DNA of 9,449 nt, taken from contig CAJULU010000041.1 in assembly GCA_910587575.1 (NCBI GenBank), forward strand, positions 1-9,449, in the 5' to 3' direction. Each line of letters opens with the position of its first letter. Positions within the stretch are counted from its first letter, which is position 1. The notes below the pieces were generated by a model that was not told the DNA's origin, searched no databases, and saw only the letters and a list, made by a program, of their open reading frames with translations. The translations under genes were made by a program, and so were the position numbers. This stretch comes from an uncultured Dorea sp. (lineage in GTDB: Bacteria; Bacillota; Clostridia; Lachnospirales; Lachnospiraceae). This document shows, one piece after another, positions 1-8,200 of this stretch.

Positions 1-2149
1 TATTAAGATGGGAGTACACCCGGCTATCTCCACTGCGGAGAACGTGAAGAATATCAAGAAGCAGATTAATGAAATTGCGGCTCTCTACGACTGGGACAGA
101 GAGGTGAATACAACAGATCCGGACTTTTATAAATGGACTCAGTGGATCTTTGTAAAGATGTTTAAGGAAGGACTTGCCTATGAGAAGGAATTTCCCATCA
201 ACTGGTGTCCGTCCTGCAAGACCGGCCTGGCCAACGAGGAGGTAGTAAACGGCTGCTGCGAGCGCTGCGGAGCCACGGTGACCAAGAAGAATCTCCGCCA
301 GTGGATGTTAAAGATCACCGCCTATGCGGAGAGGCTGTTAAATGACCTGGACAAGCTGGACTGGCCGGAGAAGGTCAAGAAGATGCAGTCGGACTGGATT
401 GGAAAATCTTACGGTGCGGAGGTGGACTTTCCGATAGAGGGAAGGGACGAGAAGATTACGGTCTACACCACAAGGCCGGATACGCTGTTCGGGGCAACGT
501 TCATGGTACTGGCTCCAGAGCATGAGCTGGCGAAAAGCCTTGCCACGGACGAGACGAGGGACGCTGTGGAGAAATATATCCTTGAGGCGTCCATGAAGTC
601 CAATGTGGACCGTATGCAGGATAAGGAAAAGACAGGCGTGTTTACCGGAAGTTATGCTGTCAATCCGTTAAATGGAGAGAAGACGCCAATCTGGCTGTCA
701 GATTATGTGTTGGCGGATTATGGTACGGGAGCGATTATGTGCGTGCCGGCCCATGATGACCGTGATTTCGAGTTTGCGACGAAGTTCGGGATTCCGATTG
801 TGCAGGTCATTGCCAGGGACGGACAGGCAATTGAGCATATGACGGAGGCTTATACCGAGGCAAGCGGAACCATGATTAATTCCGGAGAATGGAACGGGAT
901 GGAGTCTGCGGTCCTGAAAAAAGAAGCGCCCCATATCATCGAAGAGCGGGGGATCGGGCGTGCCACCGTGAATTATAAGCTGCGTGACTGGGTATTTTCA
1001 CGTCAGCGTTACTGGGGGGAGCCGATTCCGATCGTACACTGTCCGGACTGCGGCAACGTACCGGTTCCGGAGGAAGAACTGCCGCTTCGTCTGCCGGAGG
1101 TAGAGTCTTATGAGCCTACAGGGACTGGAGAATCACCCCTTGCCGGAATTGAGGAGTGGGTCAACTGCAAGTGTCCGGTCTGTGGAAAGCCTGCGAAGCG
1201 GGAGACCAATACCATGCCCCAGTGGGCGGGATCTTCCTGGTATTTCCTGCGGTATGTGGACAATCATAACGACAAAGAACTGGTTTCCAGAGAGAAAGCG
1301 GATGCACTGCTTCCGGTAGATATGTATATCGGCGGCGTGGAGCATGCGGTGCTTCATCTGCTGTATTCCCGTTTCTACACCAAGTTCCTGTGTGATATCG
1401 GGGCCATTGATTTTGACGAGCCGTTCCAGAAGCTGTTTAATCAGGGAATGATTACGGGAAAGAACGGGATTAAGATGAGTAAGTCCAAGGGCAACGTGGT
1501 TTCGCCGGATGATCTGGTGCGGGATTATGGCTGTGATTCTCTGCGGATGTATGAGTTGTTCGTAGGGCCGCCGGAACTGGATGCCGAGTGGGATGACCGG
1601 GGAATTGACGGTGTGAACCGTTTCCTGAAGCGGGTGTGGAACCTGGTGATGGACAATAAGGATGGGGATATCAAGGCATCGAAGTCCATGATCAAGGAGC
1701 GTCACAGGCTGGTGTGTGATATTACGAAGCGGTTGGAAAGCTTTAGTCTGAACACGGCGATTTCCGGTTTCATGGAGCATAATAACAACTTGATTGAGAT
1801 TGCGAAGAAAGAGGGCGGCATTGACAAAGAGACGCTTTCTACCATGGCGGTACTGCTGTCACCCTTTGCTCCACATATGGCGGAAGAGATCTGGGAGCAG
1901 TTAGGGCACGAAGGAAGCGTGTTTACTGCGGGATGGCCTGTCTATGATGAAGAGTTGATGAAGGATGACGAGATTGAAGTTCCGGTGCAGATTAACGGGA
2001 AGACGAGAGCCGTGATCTCGGTAGCGGCGGATATCTCCAAGGAGGATGCGATTGCGGCGGGGAAGGCGGCAGTGGCGGATAAGCTGACGGGGACGGTTGT
2101 GAAAGAGATTTATGTTCCTAAGAAGATTATCAATATTGTACAGAAATAA
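1..2149 (+). CDS. leuS: Leucyl-tRNA synthetase, 5'-truncated by window edge
   Basis: Class I aminoacyl-tRNA synthetase that charges tRNA-Leu with leucine in the cytosol and hydrolyses mischarged tRNA. The frame is open from base 2, and the first ATG at 8 is internal: the upstream codons read as the usual run before the HPA motif, so roughly 90 N-terminal residues, including the HIGH signature, lie outside the window. Visible in order: a zinc element with CPSC at 206-217 and CCERC at 254-268; the CP1 editing domain with the threonine-rich TTRPDT at 467-484 and the conserved editing aspartate in HDDRD at 752-766; a second cysteine set at 1040-1051 and 1166-1183; the KMSKS catalytic loop at 1472-1486; an anticodon-binding helical domain; and the small C-terminal domain starting around VQINGK, near 1984. 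About 715 residues are visible, which fits a normal enzyme of about 805. No frameshift or missing motif is seen. The gene is followed by its own terminator, so it probably ends its transcription unit. Any leader control, such as a T-box, would lie upstream and cannot be judged. Confidence 0.98.
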   Translation, partial: IKMGVHPAISTAENVKNIKKQINEIAALYDWDREVNTTDPDFYKWTQWIFVKMFKEGLAYEKEFPINWCPSCKTGLANEEVVNGCCERCGATVTKKNLRQWMLKITAYAERLLNDLDKLDWPEKVKKMQSDWIGKSYGAEVDFPIEGRDEKITVYTTRPDTLFGATFMVLAPEHELAKSLATDETRDAVEKYILEASMKSNVDRMQDKEKTGVFTGSYAVNPLNGEKTPIWLSDYVLADYGTGAIMCVPAHDDRDFEFATKFGIPIVQVIARDGQAIEHMTEAYTEASGTMINSGEWNGMESAVLKKEAPHIIEERGIGRATVNYKLRDWVFSRQRYWGEPIPIVHCPDCGNVPVPEEELPLRLPEVESYEPTGTGESPLAGIEEWVNCKCPVCGKPAKRETNTMPQWAGSSWYFLRYVDNHNDKELVSREKADALLPVDMYIGGVEHAVLHLLYSRFYTKFLCDIGAIDFDEPFQKLFNQGMITGKNGIKMSKSKGNVVSPDDLVRDYGCDSLRMYELFVGPPELDAEWDDRGIDGVNRFLKRVWNLVMDNKDGDIKASKSMIKERHRLVCDITKRLESFSLNTAISGFMEHNNNLIEIAKKEGGIDKETLSTMAVLLSPFAPHMAEEIWEQLGHEGSVFTAGWPVYDEELMKDDEIEVPVQINGKTRAVISVAADISKEDAIAAGKAAVADKLTGTVVKEIYVPKKIINIVQK

Positions 2150-2158
2150 CTGAGAAGA

Positions 2159-2200
2159 AATGGCGTAGATGGTGGAAACATTATCTGCGCCGTCTTTTTT
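2159..2200 (+). terminator. Intrinsic terminator of leuS
   Basis: The stem GGCGTAGAT (2162-2170) pairs with ATCTGCGCC (2183-2191), giving nine base pairs with one G-U wobble. Two more outer pairs (2160-2161 with 2192-2193) are possible. The loop is 12 nt. It is followed by GTC and six T residues (2195-2200). It starts 10 bases after the leuS stop codon, which is the expected place for a Rho-independent terminator. Confidence 0.9.
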
Positions 2201-2232
2201 AGAATAAATGGGCCTCCTTTCTGGCGGTTCTG

Positions 2233-2241
2233 TGTTATAAT
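2233..2241 (+). promoter_or_regulatory. Extended -10 promoter for the 299-aa gene
   Basis: TGTTATAAT is a perfect TG-n-TATAAT extended -10 element. The stretch 17 bp upstream (about 2213-2218) does not resemble TTGACA, which is compatible with an extended -10 promoter. It lies between the leuS terminator and the next start codon, giving a leader of about 40 nt. This is a sequence-based prediction. Confidence 0.6.
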
Positions 2242-2288
2242 GAATTTGTCCGGGATAGATTTTACAAGTCATTAGGAGGAATTTTGTA

Positions 2289-3188
2289 ATGGAATTGGAA
2301 GTAAAAAAGAGAAGAGCGCAGCTGTATCGGTATCAGGCAGCCGGATTTTTCATTGGTATCCTTGGGGCAGCCTATGTGTTTTATATGGTATTCGGGATTG
2401 ATTCCTACGTTATGGCATGGAGATTCGGCAGCGGTATTTCTGTGCTGGTTACGGCAAGCGTCTGTATCGTATACGCACTGATTGTTGCGATTGACTGCCT
2501 TATCATACGCCTTGGCTCAGTAAAAATTGCAGAGATTCTGGCTACAGAATGCGACCCGTTCTTATACGAGGCCTGCATCTGCAGAAGCAGCATGGTATTC
2601 TATAAGGACAGAATCCTTTGCAACATCGCCCTGGCCCAGCATTGCCAGGGCAATTTCGACAAATCGTGGGAGACCTTGCAGGGAATCAATCCTCGTAAGC
2701 TGAAAGGGGTATTCAGAGCGAATTATTATATCTTACTGTCTGCCCAGTATTTTAAAAGAGGTATGGGGCATAAAGTGCATGAACTGGAAGAAGCGTTTGG
2801 GCGGAGTGTTTCTTACCGGCCCCGGTCCTGGCAGGGGAGCAGGCCAGAGAATGGCGGAGCCGCCGGGGGAACTGTCTGGAGCAGAAGAAAGAATGACTGG
2901 AGATATTTCCAGATACTCTGCGCGGGCAATAATCTGACAAGAGCGTTAAAGAATCAGGATTACCAGGCAGCATCAAGATTTCTTTATGAGGGACAGGAGC
3001 TGAATGGAAATATAATCAAGCCATGGATGAAGGTGAACTATACATTCAGACAGGCTCAGATCTATCTGGGACTTGGAGAAAAAGAAAGTGCGAAACTCTG
3101 CCTTAAGTATGTCCTTTCAAAGGGAAACCGTATGTGGGCTGTCAGTGAGGCACAAAGAATGCTTGAGACTATTGAAACCGAAGATTGA
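2289..3188 (+). CDS. Unknown protein: two membrane segments plus TPR-like helices
   Basis: I do not recognise a named family. The start is supported by a consensus AGGAGGA (2274-2280) eight bases before the ATG. The 299-residue product begins with a basic stretch (residues 6-9, KKRR), then two hydrophobic helices at about 17-36 and 50-73, which suggests a membrane hairpin with both ends in the cytoplasm. From about residue 78 it is predicted soluble and mostly helical, with amphipathic runs (about 103-170 and 204-299) that look like degenerate tetratricopeptide repeats, for example around the NNLTRAL and AQIYLGLGE segments. That suggests a protein-interaction scaffold, which is inference only. 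Residues 173-200 are unlike the rest: rich in Gly, Arg, Ser and Pro, and encoded by a GC-rich run. No catalytic motif is visible. It has its own promoter and faces the minus-strand cysteine-cluster gene, so it is probably monocistronic. It is certainly an expressed-looking gene; its function is unknown. Confidence 0.85.
   Translation: MELEVKKRRAQLYRYQAAGFFIGILGAAYVFYMVFGIDSYVMAWRFGSGISVLVTASVCIVYALIVAIDCLIIRLGSVKIAEILATECDPFLYEACICRSSMVFYKDRILCNIALAQHCQGNFDKSWETLQGINPRKLKGVFRANYYILLSAQYFKRGMGHKVHELEEAFGRSVSYRPRSWQGSRPENGGAAGGTVWSRRKNDWRYFQILCAGNNLTRALKNQDYQAASRFLYEGQELNGNIIKPWMKVNYTFRQAQIYLGLGEKESAKLCLKYVLSKGNRMWAVSEAQRMLETIETED
2815..2864. repeat. Cluster of short GC-rich inverted repeats inside the unknown gene
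   Basis: Within 50 bp there are three perfect short dyads: ACCGG-CC-CCGGT (2815-2826), CCTG-G-CAGG (2827-2835) and GGCGG-AG-CCGCC (2853-2864). CTGGC/GCCAG (2828-2832 and 2843-2847) is a further alternative pairing. The stretch is clearly richer in G and C than the surrounding gene and encodes a low-complexity linker. It may be an in-frame insertion or simply a biased linker. Confidence 0.5.
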
Positions 3189-3221
3189 GAACGGAAGAGG
3201 AAGAGACTGTGCAGGAGAATC

Positions 3222-3881
3222 TCATAAGAGAAGTCCCCTGGCAGTCTCCAGCCTTTCATAAAATTCATGATAAAAGTCCCCGTCCGCAGCATAGGGTTTC
3301 AGATAAAACTGCTGTAAAAGATACATACTCAGCTTCTGGATATTCTCTCCATGCTCAAAATCCATAGCGTATTCCTGGAGAGGTTTCAGAAAATAATGCC
3401 AGTCGGCAATGAATTGCTCATAACGCCGCACATCGGGCGTATCCATCCATTTACTGATCTTCACTTTGCTCTTTCCCGGCGCAGGGCACTCATGTACCTG
3501 CAGAAAATACTGGAAAGATCCCTTCTCATAGAAGCGTCCCAGAGGAAAGATGCGGCAGATTCCAGGACGTATGGAATGGATGCTGCATCGTCCGTTATGA
3601 AGGAAGACACAAGCCTCTTCTTCTGCGGTCATCCGGAGATTAGGAAGAATGACGCCGTCCGCCACATTCAGTTCAAGGGAAGACTGTAATAATTCATTAC
3701 AGGATTTCTTAAGCCCGGTACAAAGTCTGTGGGTGTCCAGAGGGTCTAAGACAATCGAATGCCCCATGTCCCGGCAGCAGGACGAACATCCTTTGCATCC
3801 GTTACAGCCGGTCTTCGCCATGTCGCTGCTTCGATACAGTCTCCCGTCGGATACTTTGTCAAGATCAATCTCACGTAACAT
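3222..3881 (-). CDS. YkgJ-type cysteine-cluster protein (zinc/iron-chelating domain)
   Basis: The 219-residue protein belongs to the widespread CxxCxxCC family (YkgJ/UPF0153), predicted to bind zinc or iron; its biochemical role is poorly defined. Visible ligands are Cys26, Cys29, Cys32, Cys35 and Cys36 in the CNGCKGCSSCC cluster, followed by Cys91, Cys99 and Cys109 in the block CSIHSIRPGICRIFP, where the RPxxCR piece is the family hallmark, and Cys132 in HECP. The family often has these two clusters at this spacing. The C-terminal 80 residues are helical and aromatic-rich with no motif I can name. I chose the ATG at 3881 rather than the in-frame ATG at 3917 because AAGGAGAA sits seven to eight bases upstream of it and nothing similar precedes the longer start. 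No signal peptide or membrane segment is seen, so it is probably cytosolic. It is divergent from sbcDC and shares the intergenic promoter region with it. The gene looks intact. Confidence 0.88.
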   Translation of the reverse strand: MLREIDLDKVSDGRLYRSSDMAKTGCNGCKGCSSCCRDMGHSIVLDPLDTHRLCTGLKKSCNELLQSSLELNVADGVILPNLRMTAEEEACVFLHNGRCSIHSIRPGICRIFPLGRFYEKGSFQYFLQVHECPAPGKSKVKISKWMDTPDVRRYEQFIADWHYFLKPLQEYAMDFEHGENIQKLSMYLLQQFYLKPYAADGDFYHEFYERLETARGLLL

Positions 3882-3886
3882 GTATG

Positions 3887-3894
3887 TTCTCCTT
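3887..3894 (-). promoter_or_regulatory. Ribosome binding site fixing the start of the cysteine-cluster gene
   Basis: Read on the minus strand this is AAGGAGAA, followed by a short AT-rich spacer and the ATG at 3881-3879. It decides between two possible in-frame starts and removes 12 residues from the longest open frame. Confidence 0.75.
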
Positions 3895-3911
3895 ATTATC
3901 AGATTTATGAT

Positions 3912-3940
3912 TTGCATACCTGTCGTCAGGACGCTATACT
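3912..3940 (+). promoter_or_regulatory. Predicted sigma70-type promoter for sbcDC
   Basis: TTGCAT (3912-3917), a 17-bp spacer and TATACT (3935-3940) give a plausible -35/-10 pair. Transcription would begin near 3947, leaving a leader of about 48 nt before sbcD. A second -10-like hexamer, TATAAT (3949-3954), has no good -35 partner at 17 bp and may be a secondary start. Confidence 0.5.
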
Positions 3941-3946
3941 GATTCT

Positions 3947-3976
3947 AGTATAATGTACGATGATTTCAGATGTAAA
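3947..3976 (-). promoter_or_regulatory. Predicted divergent promoter for the cysteine-cluster gene
   Basis: On the minus strand, TTTACA (3976-3971), an 18-bp spacer and TATACT (3952-3947) form a -35/-10 pair pointing left. Its -10 is the mirror copy of the -10 of the sbcDC promoter, so the two promoters overlap face to face and both polymerases could not occupy the DNA at once. Confidence 0.45.
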
Positions 3977-3994
3977 TAGAAAGGAACAGATTTT

Positions 3995-5200
3995 ATGAAA
4001 TTTTTTCACCTGTCCGACCTGCATATCGGAAAACAGCTTCATCATTATAATCTGAAAGAGGATCAGAAGACGGTTCTTGGTGAGATCATTGCCTATGCCC
4101 GATCCATCCGTCCGGATGCGGTGGTGATCGCAGGAGACATCTATGACCGGTCCGTGCCGTCTGCAGAAGCGGTGGGGGTCTTTGACTGGTTTCTTACCCG
4201 GTTATCGGAAATCACCCCGGCAATTCCGGTGCTGATTATCAGCGGAAATCACGACTCTGCAAAGAGGCTGGAATATGCGGCCGGCATTCTGAAGAAGCGT
4301 AAGATCTACCTGGCGGGGAGTGCGCCGGAAGATGGGACAGAGAGGATACAGAAGGTGACGCTTAACGATTCTTACGGGGAGGTGGATTTCTACCTGCTTC
4401 CTTTTCTGAAACCTTCTTATGTGAGAAATGTATTTGAAGAAGAAGCCCCGGAGACATATACGGAAGCCGTGGACAGACTTCTTCAGAGGGAAGACATAGA
4501 CTATGGCAGCCGGAGAAATGTGCTGGTTTCGCACCAGTTTTATACTTACCATGACGGCGCTTCGTCCGGGGAATGCAATTGCAGGGAGGACGGGCTGGTC
4601 TGTCCGGTCCAATGTGATTCGGAGACATTTTCTGTGGGCGGAATCGAGAATGTTGACATCGGCGTGATTAAGGAATTTGACTATGCAGCTCTTGGGCACC
4701 TGCATGGGCCTCAGTATGTAGGCAGCCCCCACATCCGTTACTGCGGAACCCTTCTGAAATATTCTGTCAGTGAGTGTGAACATGAGAAGTCGCTGACTGT
4801 GGTGACGCTGGGGGAGAAAGGAGAGCAGCCTCTGATTGAATGCCTGCCCCTGCATCCTTTGCGGGATATCCGCAAGAAGACGGGGAAGTTAAAAGAGATG
4901 ATCGAACAGGCAGCAGAAGAGGAAAGAGGAGACTATATCAGCGTGACGCTAACGGATGAGGTGGATCCGTACAGGCCTAAAGAGCAGCTTGAGAAGGTGT
5001 TTGACCATATTCTGGAAATCCGTGTGGATAATCTGCGGACCAGAACCAGACTGATGGAACTGGACGAAGAGCTGGTCATGAAAGATCCTCTGGAGAATTT
5101 TGCAGATTTCTACCAGGAGATGCAGGGGAGGAAGCTTGAGGAAGAGGAATATCAGATGATGCTTGAAATCTTTGAACAGGTAAAGGAGGAACAGCCGTGA
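3995..5200 (+). CDS. sbcD: Exonuclease subunit SbcD (Mre11-like nuclease)
   Basis: Metal-dependent nuclease subunit of the SbcCD complex, which in characterised bacteria cleaves DNA hairpins and degrades double-stranded ends during repair and replication. The 401-residue length is typical. Calcineurin-like phosphodiesterase motifs appear in the correct order: DLHIG (Asp8, His10), GDIYDR (Asp48), GNHD (Asn85, His86, Asp87), SHQ (His180) and GHLH (His235, His237); these are the manganese ligands. The C-terminal part (from about 290) is the usual SbcD capping/SbcC-binding region. AAAGGAA at 3980-3986 lies eight bases before the ATG. The stop codon overlaps the GTG start of sbcC by four bases, so the two are translationally coupled. 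One oddity is a loop with four cysteines (Cys194, 196, 203, 207) between the SHQ and GHLH motifs, longer and more cysteine-rich than I expect for this position. Confidence 0.97.
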   Translation: MKFFHLSDLHIGKQLHHYNLKEDQKTVLGEIIAYARSIRPDAVVIAGDIYDRSVPSAEAVGVFDWFLTRLSEITPAIPVLIISGNHDSAKRLEYAAGILKKRKIYLAGSAPEDGTERIQKVTLNDSYGEVDFYLLPFLKPSYVRNVFEEEAPETYTEAVDRLLQREDIDYGSRRNVLVSHQFYTYHDGASSGECNCREDGLVCPVQCDSETFSVGGIENVDIGVIKEFDYAALGHLHGPQYVGSPHIRYCGTLLKYSVSECEHEKSLTVVTLGEKGEQPLIECLPLHPLRDIRKKTGKLKEMIEQAAEEERGDYISVTLTDEVDPYRPKEQLEKVFDHILEIRVDNLRTRTRLMELDEELVMKDPLENFADFYQEMQGRKLEEEEYQMMLEIFEQVKEEQP

Positions 5201-8200
5201 AACCAGTCAGATTAGTGATGTCGGCGTTCGGGTCTTACGCAGAAAAGACAGAGATTGATTTTACAGATGTACAGCACGGCCTGTTTCTGATTACCGGAGA
5301 TACAGGCGCTGGGAAGACCACCATATTCGATGCAATTACCTATGCCCTGTTTGACCGGACCAGCGGCGGGAAGCGGGACGGAAATATGATGAGAAGCCAG
5401 TATGCCTTAGAAGAAATGGAAACCTACGTGGAGTATACCTTTTCCTATGGGGCGGAAATCTATACCATCCGCCGGAACCCCGAATATCAAAGGCCTGGGA
5501 AGAGGCGGTACGCAGACGGTTCTCCCAGGTATGTCAAAGAATCCCCGAAGGTGGAACTGGTTCTTCCGGACGGGAACGTGTTCCGTGGGAAGAAGCGGGA
5601 GACAGATCAGAAGATTGTGGAGATTATGGGGATGGATGCGGATCAGTTTACACAGATTGCCATGATTGCCCAGGGGGATTTTCTGAAACTGCTCCATGCG
5701 GAATCGAAGGAGCGCAGGCAGATTTTTTCCAGAATCTTCCAGACAAAACTGTATTACCGGATGCAGGAGGAGTTAAAACGGCGCGCAGGGATATTGTATG
5801 GAGAGCTGGAAGATAACCTTCGGGCTGCGAAACAGGAGATGGAACGGGTAGAACTGGTGGGAGATCCGGCATATGCAGGCGAAAATGCGCAGGAGAATGC
5901 AGATTGGGAACGATGGAGGAGATTCAGAAGCTGTCCGGTCATTCCTTATGAAGAAGTAACGGAAACATTAAAGAAAATGATAAAGACAGGGGATCTCTTA
6001 GTAAAAGAGAAGAAAAAGGCGGCAGATATCCTGCAGAAAAATCTGGATGAGTTAAACGGAAAGAAAAAAGAAGGAGAGACATGGAACCAGTTATTTGACG
6101 CTTTTGAACAGATTTGCTGCCAGGAAGAGCAGCTGACCGAAAGGCAGGAGGAATGCAGGGAATGGGAGGCCCGGTTTCAGACTGCAAAGAAAGCAGAGAA
6201 AGTCAATGTTCAGGAAGCCAGGCTTTTGAGAAGCCGGGAAGCAGAGGAAAAGACGAGAAAAGAGATGGAGGAGGCCGGCCATAAACTGGATGCTCTTAAA
6301 ACGCAGCTGCTTAAGGAGAAAGAGATCACATTACGGCTGGAAGAGGAGTTCGGGCGGCGGGATAAGTCCTGCACTGCCGAGATGGTGAGGCTTAAGGATG
6401 CACTACCCCATTATACCCGGCTTGAGAGTCTGAGAGAGCAGTATACGAGGGAGCTGAAGCAGCAGAAAAGAACTGCGGGGGAACTGGAACACCAGAAACA
6501 GAAGCTTGGAGTGTTAACGGAACAGAGGGAGGATGTACGGAAGATCCGGGAAAAATATGCCCAGAGTCCGGGAAAGGCGGAAGGTCTCAGGATCCGGAAG
6601 CAGCAGCAGACAGCCAGAAGCCGGGATCTTAAGAAGCTGGAAGATCAGTGGGAACAGCTTGCCGGTGAAGTGAAAGAATGGCAGAAAAGAGAGCAGCAGG
6701 CAGAGAAAGACCAGAAGTCCTATCTCCAGGCGTTTCGGATTTATGAAGAAAGATATCAGGCATTTCTGGCAAAACAGGCGGGAATCCTGGCCCAGGGGCT
6801 TAGGGCCGGGAAGCCGTGCCCGGTATGCGGTTCCTGTGAACATCCGGAGATCTGCAGACTGACCGAAGACGCACCGACCCAGCAGGAGGTGGAGAAAGCG
6901 AAGAAGAAGCGGGATGAGGCAGAGGAAAAAAGAGAACAGTCTGTGGCAATGCTTCGGGAACAGGCAGCCAGATATGAGGCTGGAAGAGAAGCATTTGCAA
7001 GAGAATACGGACGAGTGATGGAGGGCGTATTTCCCGGAGAAGAAGAGAAAGGGGCAGAATCCCTCTGTACCGGAGAGTGGAGAGAGCAGCCGGCGGACAT
7101 GAGGGAGTATCGCAAGATCAGGACCTTGATCGGGGAAGCGTTAGCAGAGAACGGACGGATGACGGAGAGGATACAGGCAGAACTGAAGACGTCAATGGAG
7201 GAGACGGAACAGTTCCGCCATGCGGCTGAAAGGGAGAAGAGTATCCAGGAAGAACTTTCTGGCCTGGAACAATCGTATGAGCAGGCGAAATCAGAATACG
7301 AAGAACGGCGGATCGAAGAAAAACGGCTGCAGTCAGAAATCCGGATGATTGAAGAGAAACTTCCGTTTTCTTCACAGGAACAGGCGAAGGAACGGATCGA
7401 TGAATTGAAGAAACTACTGACGGAAGCAAAGACGGCTTACCGGCAGGCGGCAGAAAAAGAGCGGCAGTCCACAGAAGAATTACGGAAACTGGAAGGTCAC
7501 AAAGCCAGCGGCGAGGCGCTGCAAAAGCAGCAGGAGGAAGAAGTAAGGCGCTGCAGAATGGATTATGAGGCAATGCAAAAAAGCCAGGGTTTTGAAGATG
7601 AGGCGGCGTACTTTGCAGGGAAATTATCCTCAGAGGATATGGCGGAACTGGAAAGGAATATCAAGGATTTCCATACACAGTTGAGTGAAATCTCTGGCAG
7701 AAAAAAGTCTCTCGAAGATCAGCTTCAGGGGAAGGAAAGGATCGATGCAGGGCAGTTTGAGGAAGCAATCCAGGAAGCTGCCGGGAACCAGAAGAAAGTA
7801 CAGGAAGAGTATCTGCGTCTGTACAGTGCAAACCAGAAGAACCGGGAAGTGAAAAAGAGGCTTGAAAAGTTTCTGGAAAAGGACGGGGATCTGCAGAGGC
7901 AGTATGAGATGGTAGGAAATTTAAGCAGAACCGCTAATGGAAATCTGAGCAGAACGGTGAAACTGGATTTTGAGACGTATGTGCAGAGACAGTATTTCAG
8001 GCAGATTATCCGTGCGGCCAATAAGAGGCTGGTTCAGATGACTTCCGGGGAGTTCATTTTACAGTGCCGGGATGTGAAGAATCTGGCAAACCAGGGACAG
8101 GCAGGACTGGATCTGGATATCTATCATATGGCGAGTGATTCTGTGCGGGATGTGAAGACATTGTCGGGCGGGGAGTCTTTCATGGCTTCGCTTTCCATGG

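Noticed and set aside
8..10. ATG at 8 as the start of leuS
   Set aside because: The frame is open to the window edge, the upstream codons continue LeuRS homology, and the essential HIGH region would be missing, so it is internal.
1133..1780. 215-codon open frame on the minus strand inside leuS
   Set aside because: It lies fully opposite conserved leuS sequence, has a His/Arg/Leu/Pro-rich composition typical of antisense frames, and no recognisable domain.
3189..3221. Bidirectional terminator between the two convergent genes
   Set aside because: The 33-bp gap has only the tiny palindrome GAGAATCTC and no T-run; I see no convincing terminator.
3649..3942. 97-codon plus-strand frame opposite the cysteine-cluster gene
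   Set aside because: It is antisense to the CxxCxxCC motif and has no ribosome binding site; the minus-strand gene explains the sequence.
4202..4855. 217-codon open frame on the minus strand inside sbcD
   Set aside because: It is antisense to conserved nuclease motifs of sbcD and has no domain; it is a by-product of codon bias.
7118..7573. 151-codon minus-strand open frame inside sbcC
   Set aside because: The Pro/Ser/Leu-rich composition is the expected antisense reading of Glu/Arg/Gln-rich coiled-coil codons.
7918..7962. Apparent tandem repeat NLSRT-x3-NLSRT in SbcC
   Set aside because: The first copy is the ordinary family motif before TANG; the second is in a variable loop. The DNA match is short and imperfect, so it is probably chance.
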